Shown: positions 8,907 through 20,317, numbered from the stretch's first letter. The stretch is 64,000 nt of DNA from Planococcus kocurii (GCF_001465835.2 NZ_CP013661.2:248001-312000), one strand, 5' to 3'. The notes: generated from the letters alone by a model not told the origin. Made by a program: numbers and translations.

Positions 8907-8916
8907 AAGTTTCAAA

Positions 8917-8957
8917 AGAAGTGGTGGACTGCGTCTATTCCACCACTTCTCTATTTT
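8917..8957 (+). terminator. Terminator of glyQS
   Basis: Perfect 12-bp stem 8917-8928 / 8939-8950 (AGAAGTGGTGGA / TCCACCACTTCT), followed by CTATTTTTTC. Confidence 0.9.
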
Positions 8958-8989
8958 TTCTAATAACCGACGTGACTTATTCCGTTCAA

Positions 8990-9031
8990 AAAAGAGCTGC
9001 TCAAAAGACTATTCGTCTTTTGGCAGCTCTT
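8990..9031 (-). terminator. Terminator of the recO-side operon, overlapping the recO stop
   Basis: Long stem 9015-9031 / 8992-9009 (AAGAGCTGCC...GTCTTTTG...GAGCAGCTCTT, one bulge), followed on the minus strand by TTTTTGAAC. Its upstream arm encodes the last residues of RecO. Confidence 0.85.
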
Positions 9032-9791
9032 CTTTTTTAGGTAAAAATTCTGGTGTTCGCTCTAATTGTTCGAGAAATTTTCGTGACTTTAAGCGAATCC
9101 CTGCTTTTTCCTCATAAATTGTACGAACAATTTGTTTCAGCAAGCTCTTGGATTCTTTTTTCAACGTTAAAGAGCCTACACGGTCAATTGGCACAAAGTA
9201 AAAAGTGCGAATCAACTTCACTAACGCTGGACTTAAACGAATAATGTAGCGATCGATATGAAAACAACGATGACAAAGAAATCCGAGTTCTTGAAATGAA
9301 AATGCAAATTCTCCTTCTGTCGCTCCACAATTAGCACATTGATGAAGCGTCGGCGTTAAGCCTGCTGTCTGGAGCATTTTCCATTCCACAAACAAAGTAA
9401 TAGCTTCAGGGTCGTAGCCTTCATCAATTGCATGAAGCGCCTGGAACAGCATATCAAAAATTGCAGGTTGTGACTCATCTTGTTCAGTTAGTCGATCAAT
9501 CAATTCAGTGACGTAACTAGCGTACGCAGTCGACATAATGTCTTCTCGAATATGCCGCAACGATTCTAGCGGATCCCCTGCTTGCAAGGTACCCATGCCT
9601 CTTCCTTTGTAAACAGAAAATGTTCCATGAGTAAAAACCTGCGTAATGGCCGCTAAGCGACTAGCGGGTTTTTTTGCACCTCTTGCCATACAAGTAATTT
9701 TCCCTGCTTCTCTCGTAAACAAAGTGACGATTTTATTAGTTTCGCCGTAAGGCATCGTACGAATGACAATTCCCTCTACTTGGCTTTGCAT
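9009..9791 (-). CDS. recO: DNA repair protein RecO
   Basis: 260 aa (B. subtilis about 255). An N-terminal OB-fold (VEGIVIRTMPYGETNKIVTL) is followed by a helical domain and a zinc-finger segment, CANCGA ... CHRC (about residues 147-170). RecO anneals single-stranded DNA and helps RecR load RecA in recombinational repair. The ATG has a GGAAGGA-type site in front. It starts 12 bases after era stops, so the small yqzL gene that separates the two in B. subtilis is absent here. Confidence 0.95.
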   Translation of the reverse strand: MQSQVEGIVIRTMPYGETNKIVTLFTREAGKITCMARGAKKPASRLAAITQVFTHGTFSVYKGRGMGTLQAGDPLESLRHIREDIMSTAYASYVTELIDRLTEQDESQPAIFDMLFQALHAIDEGYDPEAITLFVEWKMLQTAGLTPTLHQCANCGATEGEFAFSFQELGFLCHRCFHIDRYIIRLSPALVKLIRTFYFVPIDRVGSLTLKKESKSLLKQIVRTIYEEKAGIRLKSRKFLEQLERTPEFLPKKEELPKDE

Positions 9792-9803
9792 GGGAAGGAC
9801 TCC

Positions 9804-11474
<1,671 letters not shown>

Positions 11475-11488
<14 letters not shown>

Positions 11489-11957
11489 TCGAATCACGCG
11501 TAATTCCAAGTGACAGCAAAATGGCATCTTGACGAGAAAACATTTTCTTTTCATCTTCTTCTGTCAAATGATCATAGCCGAGCAAATGCAAGAAGCCATG
11601 AACCGCCAAAAAGCCAAGCTCTCGTTCAAACGAATGGCCATAATCTGTTGCTTGTTTTTTAGTACGATCGAGTGAAATAATAATATCTCCAAGCATACGC
11701 GGCTCTGATGAACCGATGATGGCCGTTTCACCTTCACCTAATTCCTCCATAGCAAAAGAAATGACATCCGTCGGTTGGTCTTTCCCCCGGTATTCACGGT
11801 TAATATCGCGAATCATTTCATCAGTAACAAATGTTACCGATACCTCAGACTCTCCTACCGCTTCTTCTTTAGCTGCATGCTCCAGTATGTTTTGCACAAA
11901 ATCCAATTCTGGTTGTTTCAGTGTTTCTGTTTCATCCATAAAATCAATCGCTATCAT
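11475..11957 (-). CDS. ybeY: rRNA maturation endoribonuclease YbeY
   Basis: 160 aa from MIAIDFMDETETLKQPELDF at 11957, with a GGAGGA site 7 bases upstream. The UPF0054 zinc motif HGFLHLLGYDH is complete (H120, H124, H130), and QPTDVISFAMEE is the other conserved block. YbeY takes part in 3'-end processing of 16S rRNA and ribosome quality control. It lies 13 bases after pgpH and overlaps dgkA, forming the conserved phoH/pgpH-ybeY-dgkA-cdd-era cluster. Confidence 0.96.
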
Positions 11958-11970
11958 AATAGTCCTCCTA

Positions 11971-14091
11971 TCAATTAGGTTCTTTCGGATACTCAATACG
12001 AGAATGGAAAATGCCATTCAGCGTTTCACACATCACTTTTTTTACCGTTTTCAGCTCTTTTAGCGATAAATCACATTCTTCAAATTGCCCATCTTTTAGT
12101 TTATCTTCTACTATGGCATCTACCAATTTTTTTATCTTTTCTGATGTTGGCTCTTTCATTGAGCGAACTGCTGCTTCTAAGCTATCTGCTATGCAAATAA
12201 TGGCAATTTCTTTTGTTTGGGGTTTTGGCCCTACGTATCGGTACGACTCTTCTTCAACATCTGAATCGATGTCTTTAGCCTTATAATAGAAAAATTTCAA
12301 AAGACTCGTGCCATGGTGTTGCACTGCCACATCAACGATTTCTTTCGGCATTTTGTACTTCTTCAATATTTGAGCTCCTTGCACACCGTGCGCTAGAATA
12401 ATATCTCGACTTTTTTCCGGTGGCAAACGATCGTGTGGATTTTCGATATTCACTTGATTTTCGATAAAAAATTGCGGATATTTTGTTTTACCGATATCGT
12501 GGTAATAACAACCAACTCTCGCAAGCAGTCCATTAGCTCCAATCGCTTCACAAGAAGCGTCCGCCAAATTGGCAACCATAAGGCTATGATGATACGTACC
12601 CGGTGTTTCCGTCAAAATTTTCTTTAGTAACGGATGATTCGGATTTGACAACTCGATCAAACGCATCGTTGATAACATACCAAATACCGATTCAAAAAAG
12701 GGCAAGAAACCAATGGCTAGTGCACCCGATAATAACCCCGATACAATCGCTGCGGTAAAATAAAAGCCGATCTCTGTCCAATTATACTGTGTTTGGCCAA
12801 TCAATAGGTAAAAAGCGACAAAAAGCACATTAGCTCCAGCTACCGCTAAACTAACTTGCAACAGACGCCCTCTGCCACCATCTCGTTCAATTAAATAAAT
12901 CGCAGTTAATCCTCCAAATAAAATATAAAAAGCAATGTCCACTTGCAACGAAGACGAATAGCCGCTTGGCAACATAATTCCTGCTGCTGCACTGACCAAA
13001 ATCGTGACAAACACAGCGGCCCGTTCGTTAACGAGCAAACGAACAAGAATACCAGCTAATGCCGTAGGAAAAATAAACGAAATCACTAAATCGAAATTTT
13101 CACTGACTGCTGATAATAATTTCATCAACAGCAACGAGATGGTAACAGCTATTAGTATGACAAGCATCTCAGTGACCTTGCCTTTATCATCCCTTTGCGA
13201 CCGAAAGATAACGGACAGCAAGAGACCCGTAGTAATGATGACAAAAACCAACAAACCAAGCAACGGTTTATAATTCTGTTGTTCTTCTGTCATGCCCGCT
13301 AGTTCTAATTGTCGATAAACTTCTCGATCTACTATTTGACCTTCTTGAACAAGAACTTGTCCTTGTAAAATACGAGTGGGCTCCACGCTGTTGCGCACCT
13401 GTTCTATTTGACTCGCTGTGAGCTCTTCATTAACCAATTCATTGGCAATTATACCAAATCGTCCAATGGTTACTGCCGCTTGAACAACCTCATCTGGAAT
13501 TTGCTGATTCCGGCGAATTTCCTGCTCAATTTCAGTACGACTACGTGCCACTTCTTCTATTCGTATTGGTTCGTTTAAATAGGATGTTAACACCTCATCT
13601 AACTGTTCTTGAATGCCAATAACACTATCGTCTGAAAGAGACACCAAAGACTCCAACATGTCATCTGTTAAACGCAGACCATTTTCACTAGTTTCCAGTA
13701 AGCGCAGATCTTCCGTGAGTTTCGCAATCATAGCGTCACGAGAAAGTTTCTCTTGTCCTTTTTTAGGCGCAGCTTTTACGTCTAACAAATAACCAAACAG
13801 CGAATCGATTAAGGCTATTTGATTATCGACGATCTCATCCATAAATTGATAGCTTGGCGCTACTTCTTCAGTAAGTCGTTGCCGTTCAATTTCCGTCTTA
13901 ACCGGGTCCTCGACTGTTTTCTCCGAACGAATGGTTTCAGTCGATAGTTGAAACAGTTGGATATCGTATGTATCACTTTGGACAGAGTCCATCAAACAAG
14001 CATATAGGATTATGCCAGTCAACAAGATGCCAGCCATCATTATTTTCCGGTAACCCAATTTCTCAAAGATTTCTTGTACTCTTTGACGCAT
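11971..14091 (-). CDS. pgpH: Cyclic-di-AMP phosphodiesterase PgpH (7TM-HD protein)
   Basis: 706 aa from MRQRVQEIFEKLGYRK at 14091 (B. subtilis YqfF 711 aa); a GGGGTG site precedes it, and the open frame up to 14148 is not needed. A first membrane helix (about 18-35) is followed by a large extracellular 7TMR-HDED region rich in Glu and Gln. Seven membrane helices come next, then a cytoplasmic HD domain with YHHSLMVANLADA and YYHDIGKTKYPQFF as metal-binding motifs. It hydrolyses c-di-AMP, which controls potassium and osmotic balance. Separated from phoH by a terminator. Confidence 0.95.
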   Translation of the reverse strand: MRQRVQEIFEKLGYRKIMMAGILLTGIILYACLMDSVQSDTYDIQLFQLSTETIRSEKTVEDPVKTEIERQRLTEEVAPSYQFMDEIVDNQIALIDSLFGYLLDVKAAPKKGQEKLSRDAMIAKLTEDLRLLETSENGLRLTDDMLESLVSLSDDSVIGIQEQLDEVLTSYLNEPIRIEEVARSRTEIEQEIRRNQQIPDEVVQAAVTIGRFGIIANELVNEELTASQIEQVRNSVEPTRILQGQVLVQEGQIVDREVYRQLELAGMTEEQQNYKPLLGLLVFVIITTGLLLSVIFRSQRDDKGKVTEMLVILIAVTISLLLMKLLSAVSENFDLVISFIFPTALAGILVRLLVNERAAVFVTILVSAAAGIMLPSGYSSSLQVDIAFYILFGGLTAIYLIERDGGRGRLLQVSLAVAGANVLFVAFYLLIGQTQYNWTEIGFYFTAAIVSGLLSGALAIGFLPFFESVFGMLSTMRLIELSNPNHPLLKKILTETPGTYHHSLMVANLADASCEAIGANGLLARVGCYYHDIGKTKYPQFFIENQVNIENPHDRLPPEKSRDIILAHGVQGAQILKKYKMPKEIVDVAVQHHGTSLLKFFYYKAKDIDSDVEEESYRYVGPKPQTKEIAIICIADSLEAAVRSMKEPTSEKIKKLVDAIVEDKLKDGQFEECDLSLKELKTVKKVMCETLNGIFHSRIEYPKEPN

Positions 14092-14228
14092 GCCAGTACA
14101 CCCCACATTTCCTATTTCCATCATAACAAGTAAAGAAATAGATTTCACGGTGTTTTTCTAAAAATTTGAAATTATCCCCATATTTATGAGAAATAATAGG
14201 TTGTGAGTCCTTTTTAAAAAAATGCTAA

Positions 14229-14262
14229 AAAAGATGCAGGGATTTTCGCCCCTGCATCTTTT
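14229..14262 (-). terminator. Terminator of phoH
   Basis: Perfect 13-bp stem 14229-14241 / 14250-14262 (AAAAGATGCAGGG / CCCTGCATCTTTT) right after the phoH stop, with a T run on the minus strand. It separates phoH from pgpH. Confidence 0.9.
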
Positions 14263-14270
14263 ACATTTAA

Positions 14271-15230
14271 TTATATCGGCTGTTTTTCGTAGGCATCTAT
14301 GATCTTTGCTACAAGTGGATGACGAACCACATCTCCGCTTTCAAGATACTGAAAATGAATAGTTGGAACATCTTTTAAAATGGTTTCTGCTGCAATCAAC
14401 CCCGACTCAGCCCCACGCGGCAAATCAATCTGTGTTTTGTCACCGGTAATGATCATTTTCGAGTCAAAACCTAGCCGCGTCAAAAACATTTTCATTTGTG
14501 CCTTTGTGGTATTTTGCGCTTCATCAAGAATAACAAACGCTGCGTCAAGTGTACGACCTCTCATATAAGCAAGAGGAGCAATTTCAATCGTCCCGCGTTC
14601 GATAAAGCGATTTGTTTGCTCAAGACCCAACACATCGTGTAAAGAGTCATAGAGCGGTCTCAAATAAGGATCTACTTTTTCTTTTAAATCTCCTGGTAAA
14701 AAACCAAGACTTTCCCCTGCTTCCACAGCAGGCCGTGTCAAAATAATTTTCTTTACTTGACCATTTTTAAGCGCCTGAACTGCCATGACGACGGCTAAAT
14801 ACGTTTTACCTGTCCCAGCAGGACCAATTCCAAAAACTAAATCCTTGCTACGCATAGCTTGAATATAATGACGCTGACCTATTGTTTTTGCCCGAATAGA
14901 CTTGCCATTAGCGTTGCGCGCCACTTCTTCGTCGTAAAGTTCGGCAAAATATTCGATTGTGCCGCTTTTAGCCATTTCAATAGCAGAGATAATATCTCGC
15001 TGATTGATGTTAATATTTTTGCGTATAACCCGCAATAATTGTTCTATTAATAGTTTCCCCGTTTGCTTGTCTTCTTCAGAACCTGATAACTTGATGACCT
15101 CACCGCGGGTAATAATTTGAATGTTAAAAGCTTCTTCGATTAATGTTAAATGACTATCTGAGATCCCGAGCAGTTGAACCGCTTCATTTGGGTCTTTCAC
15201 ATGTAGTTCTAGTAAGTTGTTTTCTGTCAT
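14271..15230 (-). CDS. phoH: PhoH-family ATPase
   Basis: 319 aa. An N-terminal KH-like region (about 1-100) precedes a RecA-fold ATPase core with Walker A GPAGTGKTYLA and Walker B FVILDEAQNT, then ITGDKTQIDLP. The family is linked to YbeY and RNA metabolism, but its substrate is not established. The ATG has a GGAGCG site. In sporulating Bacillus, yqfC and yqfD stand directly upstream; here 15231-15530 has no gene. Confidence 0.93.
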   Translation of the reverse strand: MTENNLLELHVKDPNEAVQLLGISDSHLTLIEEAFNIQIITRGEVIKLSGSEEDKQTGKLLIEQLLRVIRKNININQRDIISAIEMAKSGTIEYFAELYDEEVARNANGKSIRAKTIGQRHYIQAMRSKDLVFGIGPAGTGKTYLAVVMAVQALKNGQVKKIILTRPAVEAGESLGFLPGDLKEKVDPYLRPLYDSLHDVLGLEQTNRFIERGTIEIAPLAYMRGRTLDAAFVILDEAQNTTKAQMKMFLTRLGFDSKMIITGDKTQIDLPRGAESGLIAAETILKDVPTIHFQYLESGDVVRHPLVAKIIDAYEKQPI

Positions 15231-15530
15231 GTGGACGCTCCTTAGAATCGAGTATTTACTGCTAATTTCACTCTATCATTAAAGATAATCACTTGTAAAA
15301 TTTTTGTTCTGGATAAATTGATTGAAAAAACTAAATAACAAAAATCGAACAAGAAGAGCAGCTAATAAACGATGTTTCGCTTACGAAATAGCAGTAACTC
15401 AAAAACAGTAGTTTAACTTACAACTTTTAAATCTGCTATGTAAATCAATAAGCAGTTTAAACGCCATATAACTTTACATAATATTATTATTAATAAAAAA
15501 CAGCAACTAGCGGGAACTAGTTGCTGTTTT
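15231..15530. other. AT-rich intergenic stretch without a recognised gene
   Basis: It contains the phoH leader, presumably its promoter (no convincing -35/-10 pair seen), and the terminator of the gene at 15531. A small palindromic TTTCG-CTTA-CGAAA occurs near 15390. I see no open reading frame with a ribosome site. This is where yqfC and yqfD would be in a spore former. Confidence 0.5.
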
Positions 15531-15531
15531 T
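15496..15531 (-). terminator. Terminator after the hypothetical gene downstream of floA
   Basis: Perfect 15-bp stem AAAAACAGCAACTAG / CTAGTTGCTGTTTTT (15496-15510 / 15517-15531); its upstream arm reaches the stop codon. Confidence 0.9.
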
Positions 15532-16028
15532 TATCTTTTGGATTTGGGCGGTAGTAAAATCTCTGCCATAATAATGCCTCTTCTTACATCTTCACTACTC
15601 AACGGCAAAAATTCATGCGATATTTCTTCAGGACTTTGACTAACAGGCTGATCGCGTAGCGGCTTTGATCTATGCGTAGAAATGCGATCTTGGATTTCAT
15701 GTTGTGCATCTCTAGACGAAACACGACGCTGCACTTCTTGTCGTGCTTCACGAAGAGGTGCACGGTTTACCATTTCTTCCGCTTTTTTCTTTGCCTGCCC
15801 TACACGCTCAGAACCTTGATTTTTTTGATTTTGTAGTTCCCCATAAATTTCTTTAGCGTAATCTTCCACCCGTTTGAACCTCCCTTGGTCAGAGCGACCG
15901 TCTCGATCAGTTGACGCTTTTGTTGAGACGGGCTTAGCAGGAACATCTCCATCGGGTGAATCTTTTTTGCTTTTATTAAAAAAAGCACTTACCGCCATGA
16001 TAACAAGTCCAAATATGAGAGCTTCCAT
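15531..16028 (-). CDS. Uncharacterised membrane-anchored protein downstream of floA
   Basis: 165 aa; I do not recognise the family. The first 18 residues (MEALIFGLVIMAVSAFFN) look like one membrane helix with the rest in the cytoplasm. The middle is long, highly charged and rich in Arg, Gln and Lys, probably helical (KEIYGELQNQKNQ ... RQEVQRRVSSRDAQHEIQ). The C-terminus ends in a compact hydrophobic block (DVRRGIIMAEILLPPKSKR) that looks conserved. The start has a GGGAGG site. It begins 30 bases after floA and is closed by a strong terminator, so it is probably the last gene of the nfeD-floA operon. A role with the flotillin-like FloA is inference from position only. Confidence 0.8.
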   Translation of the reverse strand: MEALIFGLVIMAVSAFFNKSKKDSPDGDVPAKPVSTKASTDRDGRSDQGRFKRVEDYAKEIYGELQNQKNQGSERVGQAKKKAEEMVNRAPLREARQEVQRRVSSRDAQHEIQDRISTHRSKPLRDQPVSQSPEEISHEFLPLSSEDVRRGIIMAEILLPPKSKR

Positions 16029-16058
16029 ACGACAAACCTCCCTTATGACTGCTGCCGA

Positions 16059-17045
16059 TTATTTATCGTCGGATTTGTCCATGCCCGTTTTTGAGATAGA
16101 CTCTCTCATACCTGTATCTGCTTGGACATTTTTGTAATTGACGTAATCCATAATGCCAATATTGCCGTTGCGTAGCGCTTCCGACATAGCAAGTGGTACT
16201 TCAGCTTCAGCTTCTACAACTTTTGCTCTCATTTCAACAACTTTGGCTTTCATTTCTTGTTCACTTGCTACAGCCATTGCACGACGTTCTTCTGCTTTTG
16301 CTTGAGCAATTTTCTTATCTGCTTCTGCTTGTTCTGTCTGCAACTCTGCGCCAATGTTTTTACCAATATCAACGTCTGCAATATCAATCGACAGAATTTC
16401 AAACGCTGTTCCGGAATCCAGGCCTTTAGATAAAACGGTTTGAGAAATCAAGTCCGGATTTTCTAGAACTTTTTTATGACTAGTGCTCGAACCTAAAGTA
16501 GAGACAATCCCTTCACCTACACGAGCAACAATTGTTTCTTCTCCTGCACCACCGACTAAACGGTCAATATTAGCACGAACTGTAATACGAGCTTTTGCTT
16601 TCACTTCGATTCCGTCCATTGCAACACCTGCAATAAATGGTGTTTCAATCACTTTCGGGTTAACCGACATTTGAACTGCTTCTAATACGTCACGACCTGC
16701 AAGGTCAATCGCTGCTGCACGTTCAAACGGCAATTCGATATTAGCACGATGCGCCGCAATCAACGCATTAACGACACGGTCAACGTTACCACCAGCTAAA
16801 TAGTGACTTTCTAATTGATTGATGGTTACTGTTAATCCTGCTTTTGATGCTTTAATTAATGGATTGACGATACGTGACGGAATAACGCGACGTAATCTCA
16901 TTCCGATTAGCGTAAAGATACTGATTTTGACCCCTGCAGCTAATGCTGAAATCCATAATGTAATTGGTACGAATGTGAAGAAAATTGCCAAAACGACGAT
17001 AATACCAATTATCGCAGCACCTAAACCAATTGTTTCAATTCCCAT
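16059..17045 (-). CDS. floA: Flotillin-like membrane-microdomain protein FloA
   Basis: 328 aa from [20 protein letters not shown] at 17045 (GAGGAGG site). N-terminal membrane-inserted hairpin (about 4-45), then an SPFH/PHB domain, then a coiled-coil-like Ala/Glu/Lys region ([20 protein letters not shown] ... [13 protein letters not shown]). FloA organises membrane microdomains, affecting protein secretion, cell-wall synthesis and signalling. It begins 4 bases after the nfeD stop, the usual NfeD-flotillin pairing. Confidence 0.95.
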   Translation of the reverse strand: MGIETIGLGAAIIGIIVVLAIFFTFVPITLWISALAAGVKISIFTLIGMRLRRVIPSRIVNPLIKASKAGLTVTINQLESHYLAGGNVDRVVNALIAAHRANIELPFERAAAIDLAGRDVLEAVQMSVNPKVIETPFIAGVAMDGIEVKAKARITVRANIDRLVGGAGEETIVARVGEGIVSTLGSSTSHKKVLENPDLISQTVLSKGLDSGTAFEILSIDIADVDIGKNIGAELQTEQAEADKKIAQAKAEERRAMAVASEQEMKAKVVEMRAKVVEAEAEVPLAMSEALRNGNIGIMDYVNYKNVQADTGMRESISKTGMDKSDDK

Positions 17046-17049
17046 TTCT

Positions 17050-18375
17050 CTATTCCTCCTCTTGTTTTTCAAGTTCACGAACGACGATACGTGAACCTTC
17101 TACCTTGATTATCTTAACATCTTTACCACTGTCGATAAATCTGCCTTCTGATACAGCGTCAATGCGCTCATCTTCTAATTTAATGGTACCGGAAGGACGG
17201 AGCGCTGTCACTGTTTGGGCAATTTTACCGACAAGTTCTGGGCGATTTGTAGTCGATACATAACCACCTGCCGTATCGGTAGCATCCGTCAAGATAATCC
17301 GTTTGAACAAATCAAGCCGCTTACCAAAGAATTTCACTACAATCACCATCCCTATTGTTGCTACTATCATTGCAATAAGTACTGCTATGGCGGTGGTTTT
17401 AAGATCTCCTCCCGCGAGTAAAACACTTCCTAGGATCGCTGCAATTCCCAGGAATCCAGCAACACCTCCAGGAATAATAAACTCAGCTATTAATAGACCA
17501 AAACCAATAACTAATAAAACAATGGACTCATAACCGGCTAACCCTGCTACCAAATGTCCGTAGAAAAACAGCATAAGGAACGTCAAGCCAATAAATCCAG
17601 GAACTCCAACTCCAGGTGTAAATAGCTCCAGAAGTAATCCAAGACCTGCAATTGATAGAAGAATTGGCACGACAATCGGGTTGGTCAAAAAACGAGCGAG
17701 GCTTTCTGAGAACGTTTCATCGACTGTCACGACTGTGGCATCTTCAAGTCCTTTCAAACTAAGTAGCTCGTCTAAGGTAGATACCGTCCCTTGCGAATAG
17801 TTCACCTGTTCAGCTTCAGCCGCACCCAAAGTTAACAACTTCCCTTCAGCCGCACCAAGTTCAGGCAAATCTATGGAAGCATCAGCCATCGCTAAGGCAA
17901 TCTGAGGATTACGACTTGCTGTCTGAGCCGCGTTCTTCATGGATGCTAACCAAGCGCTATTGGCTTTGTCAGCAGCTGCGTTACCGGCTTGATCAATTAC
18001 CTGTGCTGCACCCATACGACCATTCGGATGCATATAGATTTCATCATTGTGCAAAGCTAAAAAAGCACCTGCAGACAAAGCATCTTGATTGATGAAAGCT
18101 ATTTTTTCCAATGACGTTTTGTCCAATAGACGGGCAATGCCATCTGCTGCTGCGACAAATCCACCTGGTGTATCTATCTCGAATATGATTGCTTCGGCTC
18201 CAGCGTCTTCTGCTTCTTCAATGCCCCGTTCAATAAAAGCCTGCAGTCCTCTTTCGACCTCATCTTCAATAGGTATCACGTACACAGTCGAAGTATCAGC
18301 CTGTATGGCCGGGAGCATGAGCAAAAACGATAGTAGCAAAAGCCCAAAACCAATACAGACTTTGACTCTGCTCAA
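17050..18375 (-). CDS. nfeD: NfeD-family membrane serine protease-like protein
   Basis: 441 aa from a TTG start at 18375 with AAAGGAG eight to nine bases upstream. A signal peptide or first helix (about 5-26) is followed by a ClpP-like domain: EIDTPGGFV, then [11 protein letters not shown] with S101 as candidate nucleophile and K137 or K147 as candidate base. Four or five membrane helices follow (about 230-350), then a C-terminal NfeD OB-fold (about 375-440). B. subtilis YqeZ is the counterpart. It acts with FloA, whose gene follows directly. In B. subtilis yqeY stands between this gene and rpsU; it is absent here. Confidence 0.92.
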   Translation of the reverse strand: MSRVKVCIGFGLLLLSFLLMLPAIQADTSTVYVIPIEDEVERGLQAFIERGIEEAEDAGAEAIIFEIDTPGGFVAAADGIARLLDKTSLEKIAFINQDALSAGAFLALHNDEIYMHPNGRMGAAQVIDQAGNAAADKANSAWLASMKNAAQTASRNPQIALAMADASIDLPELGAAEGKLLTLGAAEAEQVNYSQGTVSTLDELLSLKGLEDATVVTVDETFSESLARFLTNPIVVPILLSIAGLGLLLELFTPGVGVPGFIGLTFLMLFFYGHLVAGLAGYESIVLLVIGFGLLIAEFIIPGGVAGFLGIAAILGSVLLAGGDLKTTAIAVLIAMIVATIGMVIVVKFFGKRLDLFKRIILTDATDTAGGYVSTTNRPELVGKIAQTVTALRPSGTIKLEDERIDAVSEGRFIDSGKDVKIIKVEGSRIVVRELEKQEEE

Positions 18376-18517
18376 CAGGATCTCTCCTTTCGCATTTCAA
18401 ATTTACTGTTTGTATCTATACGGATGAACAGGAAATAAGTTTCAAGGTACGTCTCCTATTATAAAGTAAATCTTCAGTAATAACGAAAGAACGCGCTTAC
18501 AAATAGAATAAATAGAA

Positions 18518-18550
18518 AAACCACCATCACGATACTCGTGATGGTGGTTT
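18518..18550 (-). terminator. Terminator of rpsU
   Basis: Perfect 15-bp stem AAACCACCATCACGA / TCGTGATGGTGGTTT (18518-18532 / 18536-18550), then TTTCTATT on the minus strand, 50 bases past rpsU. Confidence 0.9.
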
Positions 18551-18599
18551 AGGCTGGTCGTTCATATTTTTTAAAAGTCATTATACTGCTTAAGGTCAA

Positions 18600-18773
18600 T
18601 TAAAATTTACGTTTACGCGCAGCTTCTGATTTTAGTTTACGTTTCACGCTCGGCTTATCATAGTACTCGCGCTTTCTTACCTCTTGCATTGTTCCAGATT
18701 TAGAAACAGTGCGTTTGAAGCGGCGAAGAGCATCTTCAATCGATTCGTTTTTACGAACTGTAGTTTTTGACAT
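18600..18773 (-). CDS. rpsU: 30S ribosomal protein S21
   Basis: 57 aa from [20 protein letters not shown] at 18773, after a GGAGGGAGGG ribosome site. Very basic C-terminus ([14 protein letters not shown]). S21 binds near the anti-Shine-Dalgarno end of 16S rRNA. It has its own strong promoter (18837-18865) and a terminator, so it is a single-gene unit, unlike the rpsU-yqeY pair of B. subtilis. Confidence 0.97.
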   Translation of the reverse strand: MSKTTVRKNESIEDALRRFKRTVSKSGTMQEVRKREYYDKPSVKRKLKSEAARKRKF

Positions 18774-18836
18774 CTCTTTTTCCCTCCCTCCGAACACACG
18801 TTGAAGCGAAGAACAACAAGTGTTATATACTCAAAA

Positions 18837-18865
18837 ATTATATCGTATTCTAGATGAAAGGTCAA
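18837..18865 (-). promoter_or_regulatory. SigA promoter of rpsU
   Basis: TTGACC (18860-18865), 17 bp, exact TATAAT (18837-18842) on the minus strand, directly after the deoC stop. Confidence 0.85.
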
Positions 18866-18868
18866 TAG

Positions 18869-19537
18869 TTAATAATCAGAATCAGAAGTTAACCCTTGCA
18901 TGATTTTGACGCCTGAACTTGCACCGATACGCGTAGCTCCTGCTTTGATCATGGCTTCTACATCTTCAAGGCTACGAACGCCACCAGAAGCTTTAACGCC
19001 CAAATCTGGACCTACTGTCTGACGCATTAGTTTGACGTCTTCAACTGTAGCTCCAGCAGTTGAAAAGCCCGTAGAAGTTTTGACAAAGTCAGCTCCTGCT
19101 TCTTTGGATAAACGTGAAGCAGTCACTTTTTCTTCGTCAGTCAATAAACAAGTTTCTAAAATCACTTTGACAATCGCCTTGCCTTTTGCTGCATTGACAA
19201 CCGCTTCGATATCTTTTTTCACATGGTCCGTATTGCCACTTTTAAGTGCTCCAATATTCACGACCATATCGATTTCACCAGCGCCTTTTAGAATAGCATC
19301 CGTCGTTTCAAAAGCCTTCGTTTCAGACGTTGACGCACCTAATGGAAATCCGATAACTGTGCAAACTTTCACGTCGCTCTCTGCCAACTCAACCGCTGCC
19401 GTTTCAACCCAAGCCGGATTAACACATACAGAAGCAAATTTGTATTCAGCCGCTTCTTGACAAAGCTGAACAACTTGGCTTTCTGTAGATTCAGGTTTTA
19501 ATAAAGTATGATCAATGTATGATGCAATTGTTGTCAT
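18869..19537 (-). CDS. deoC: Deoxyribose-phosphate aldolase
   Basis: 222 aa, standard length. Conserved blocks: [28 protein letters not shown], then [17 protein letters not shown] with K153 as the Schiff-base lysine, and VKASGGVR with K182. It splits 2-deoxyribose 5-phosphate into glyceraldehyde 3-phosphate and acetaldehyde in deoxynucleoside catabolism. It begins 42 bases after rsmE and probably shares that transcript. In B. subtilis this slot holds yqeW and mtaB, and deoC lies elsewhere, so this is a local gene-content difference. Confidence 0.95.
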   Translation of the reverse strand: MTTIASYIDHTLLKPESTESQVVQLCQEAAEYKFASVCVNPAWVETAAVELAESDVKVCTVIGFPLGASTSETKAFETTDAILKGAGEIDMVVNIGALKSGNTDHVKKDIEAVVNAAKGKAIVKVILETCLLTDEEKVTASRLSKEAGADFVKTSTGFSTAGATVEDVKLMRQTVGPDLGVKASGGVRSLEDVEAMIKAGATRIGASSGVKIMQGLTSDSDY

Positions 19538-19579
19538 GACTAAAAATCCCCATTCTTTTTTTAAAATTATTATGCAGTG

Positions 19580-20317
19580 TTATTCAAATTCATAAGAAAT
19601 CGCAGATAATGCATACAAAGGTGCCGTTTCTGTCCGTAAAATCCGTGGACCGAGAGCAGTAAAGCTCGCTCCAGCGTTTTTTAGAGACGCCACTTCTGCT
19701 TGTGAAATTCCACCTTCTGGACCAAAGATGATCAGCACTGAATCTTTATCATACAATGCTTTTAAAATTTCAGCAAACCGAGTCCTATCCTCTTGCCGCG
19801 CCTCTTCTTCGTAAGCTACAATGACCGCGTCATACGAGTTGGCTTTATCTAGCAATTGTTTAAAACTGTGAATGCCATGTATTTCTGGGACATGCGTTCT
19901 ATGTGATTGCTCAGCTGCTTCTTTGGCAATTTTTTGGAGACGTCCAATCTTCTTTTCACTTTTAGCACTGTCCCATTTTACAATAGAGCGTTCTGCCGAA
20001 AATGGTACTAATGCATACATTCCGAGCTCTGTCGCTTTTTGCGTGATCAAATCCAGCTTGTCACCTTTTGGCAATCCACAAGCGATGGTCACTTTTTTCG
20101 GCAATTCGACTTGCATTCCCAAATCGCTACCGATTTTTACCTCTACGTCAAAATCTGCACTGACTATTTTTGCCTGATACGCTTGATCTTCCATAACTAC
20201 AATCAAATCGTCCCCAATAGTTTGGCGCATAACTTTGGCGATGTGCTTTGCATCATCGCCAGTTATCGCCACTATTTGATTTTCAGGAATTTTGCCTTTT
20301 ATAAAATATCGTTGCAT
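19580..20317 (-). CDS. rsmE: 16S rRNA (uracil(1498)-N3)-methyltransferase
   Basis: 245 aa. An N-terminal PUA-like domain (MQRYFIKGKIPENQIVAITG) precedes a SPOUT methyltransferase knot with IFGPEGGISQAEV and LGPRILRTETAPLYALS, the SAM-binding elements of the family. It methylates U1498 in the decoding region of the 30S subunit. It lies 12 bases after prmA, as in B. subtilis (yqeU), at the distal end of the heat-shock operon. Confidence 0.95.
   Translation of the reverse strand: MQRYFIKGKIPENQIVAITGDDAKHIAKVMRQTIGDDLIVVMEDQAYQAKIVSADFDVEVKIGSDLGMQVELPKKVTIACGLPKGDKLDLITQKATELGMYALVPFSAERSIVKWDSAKSEKKIGRLQKIAKEAAEQSHRTHVPEIHGIHSFKQLLDKANSYDAVIVAYEEEARQEDRTRFAEILKALYDKDSVLIIFGPEGGISQAEVASLKNAGASFTALGPRILRTETAPLYALSAISYEFE

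Noticed and set aside
13004..13273. Plus-strand frame inside pgpH
   Set aside because: Antisense to the membrane region of pgpH; no supporting signals.
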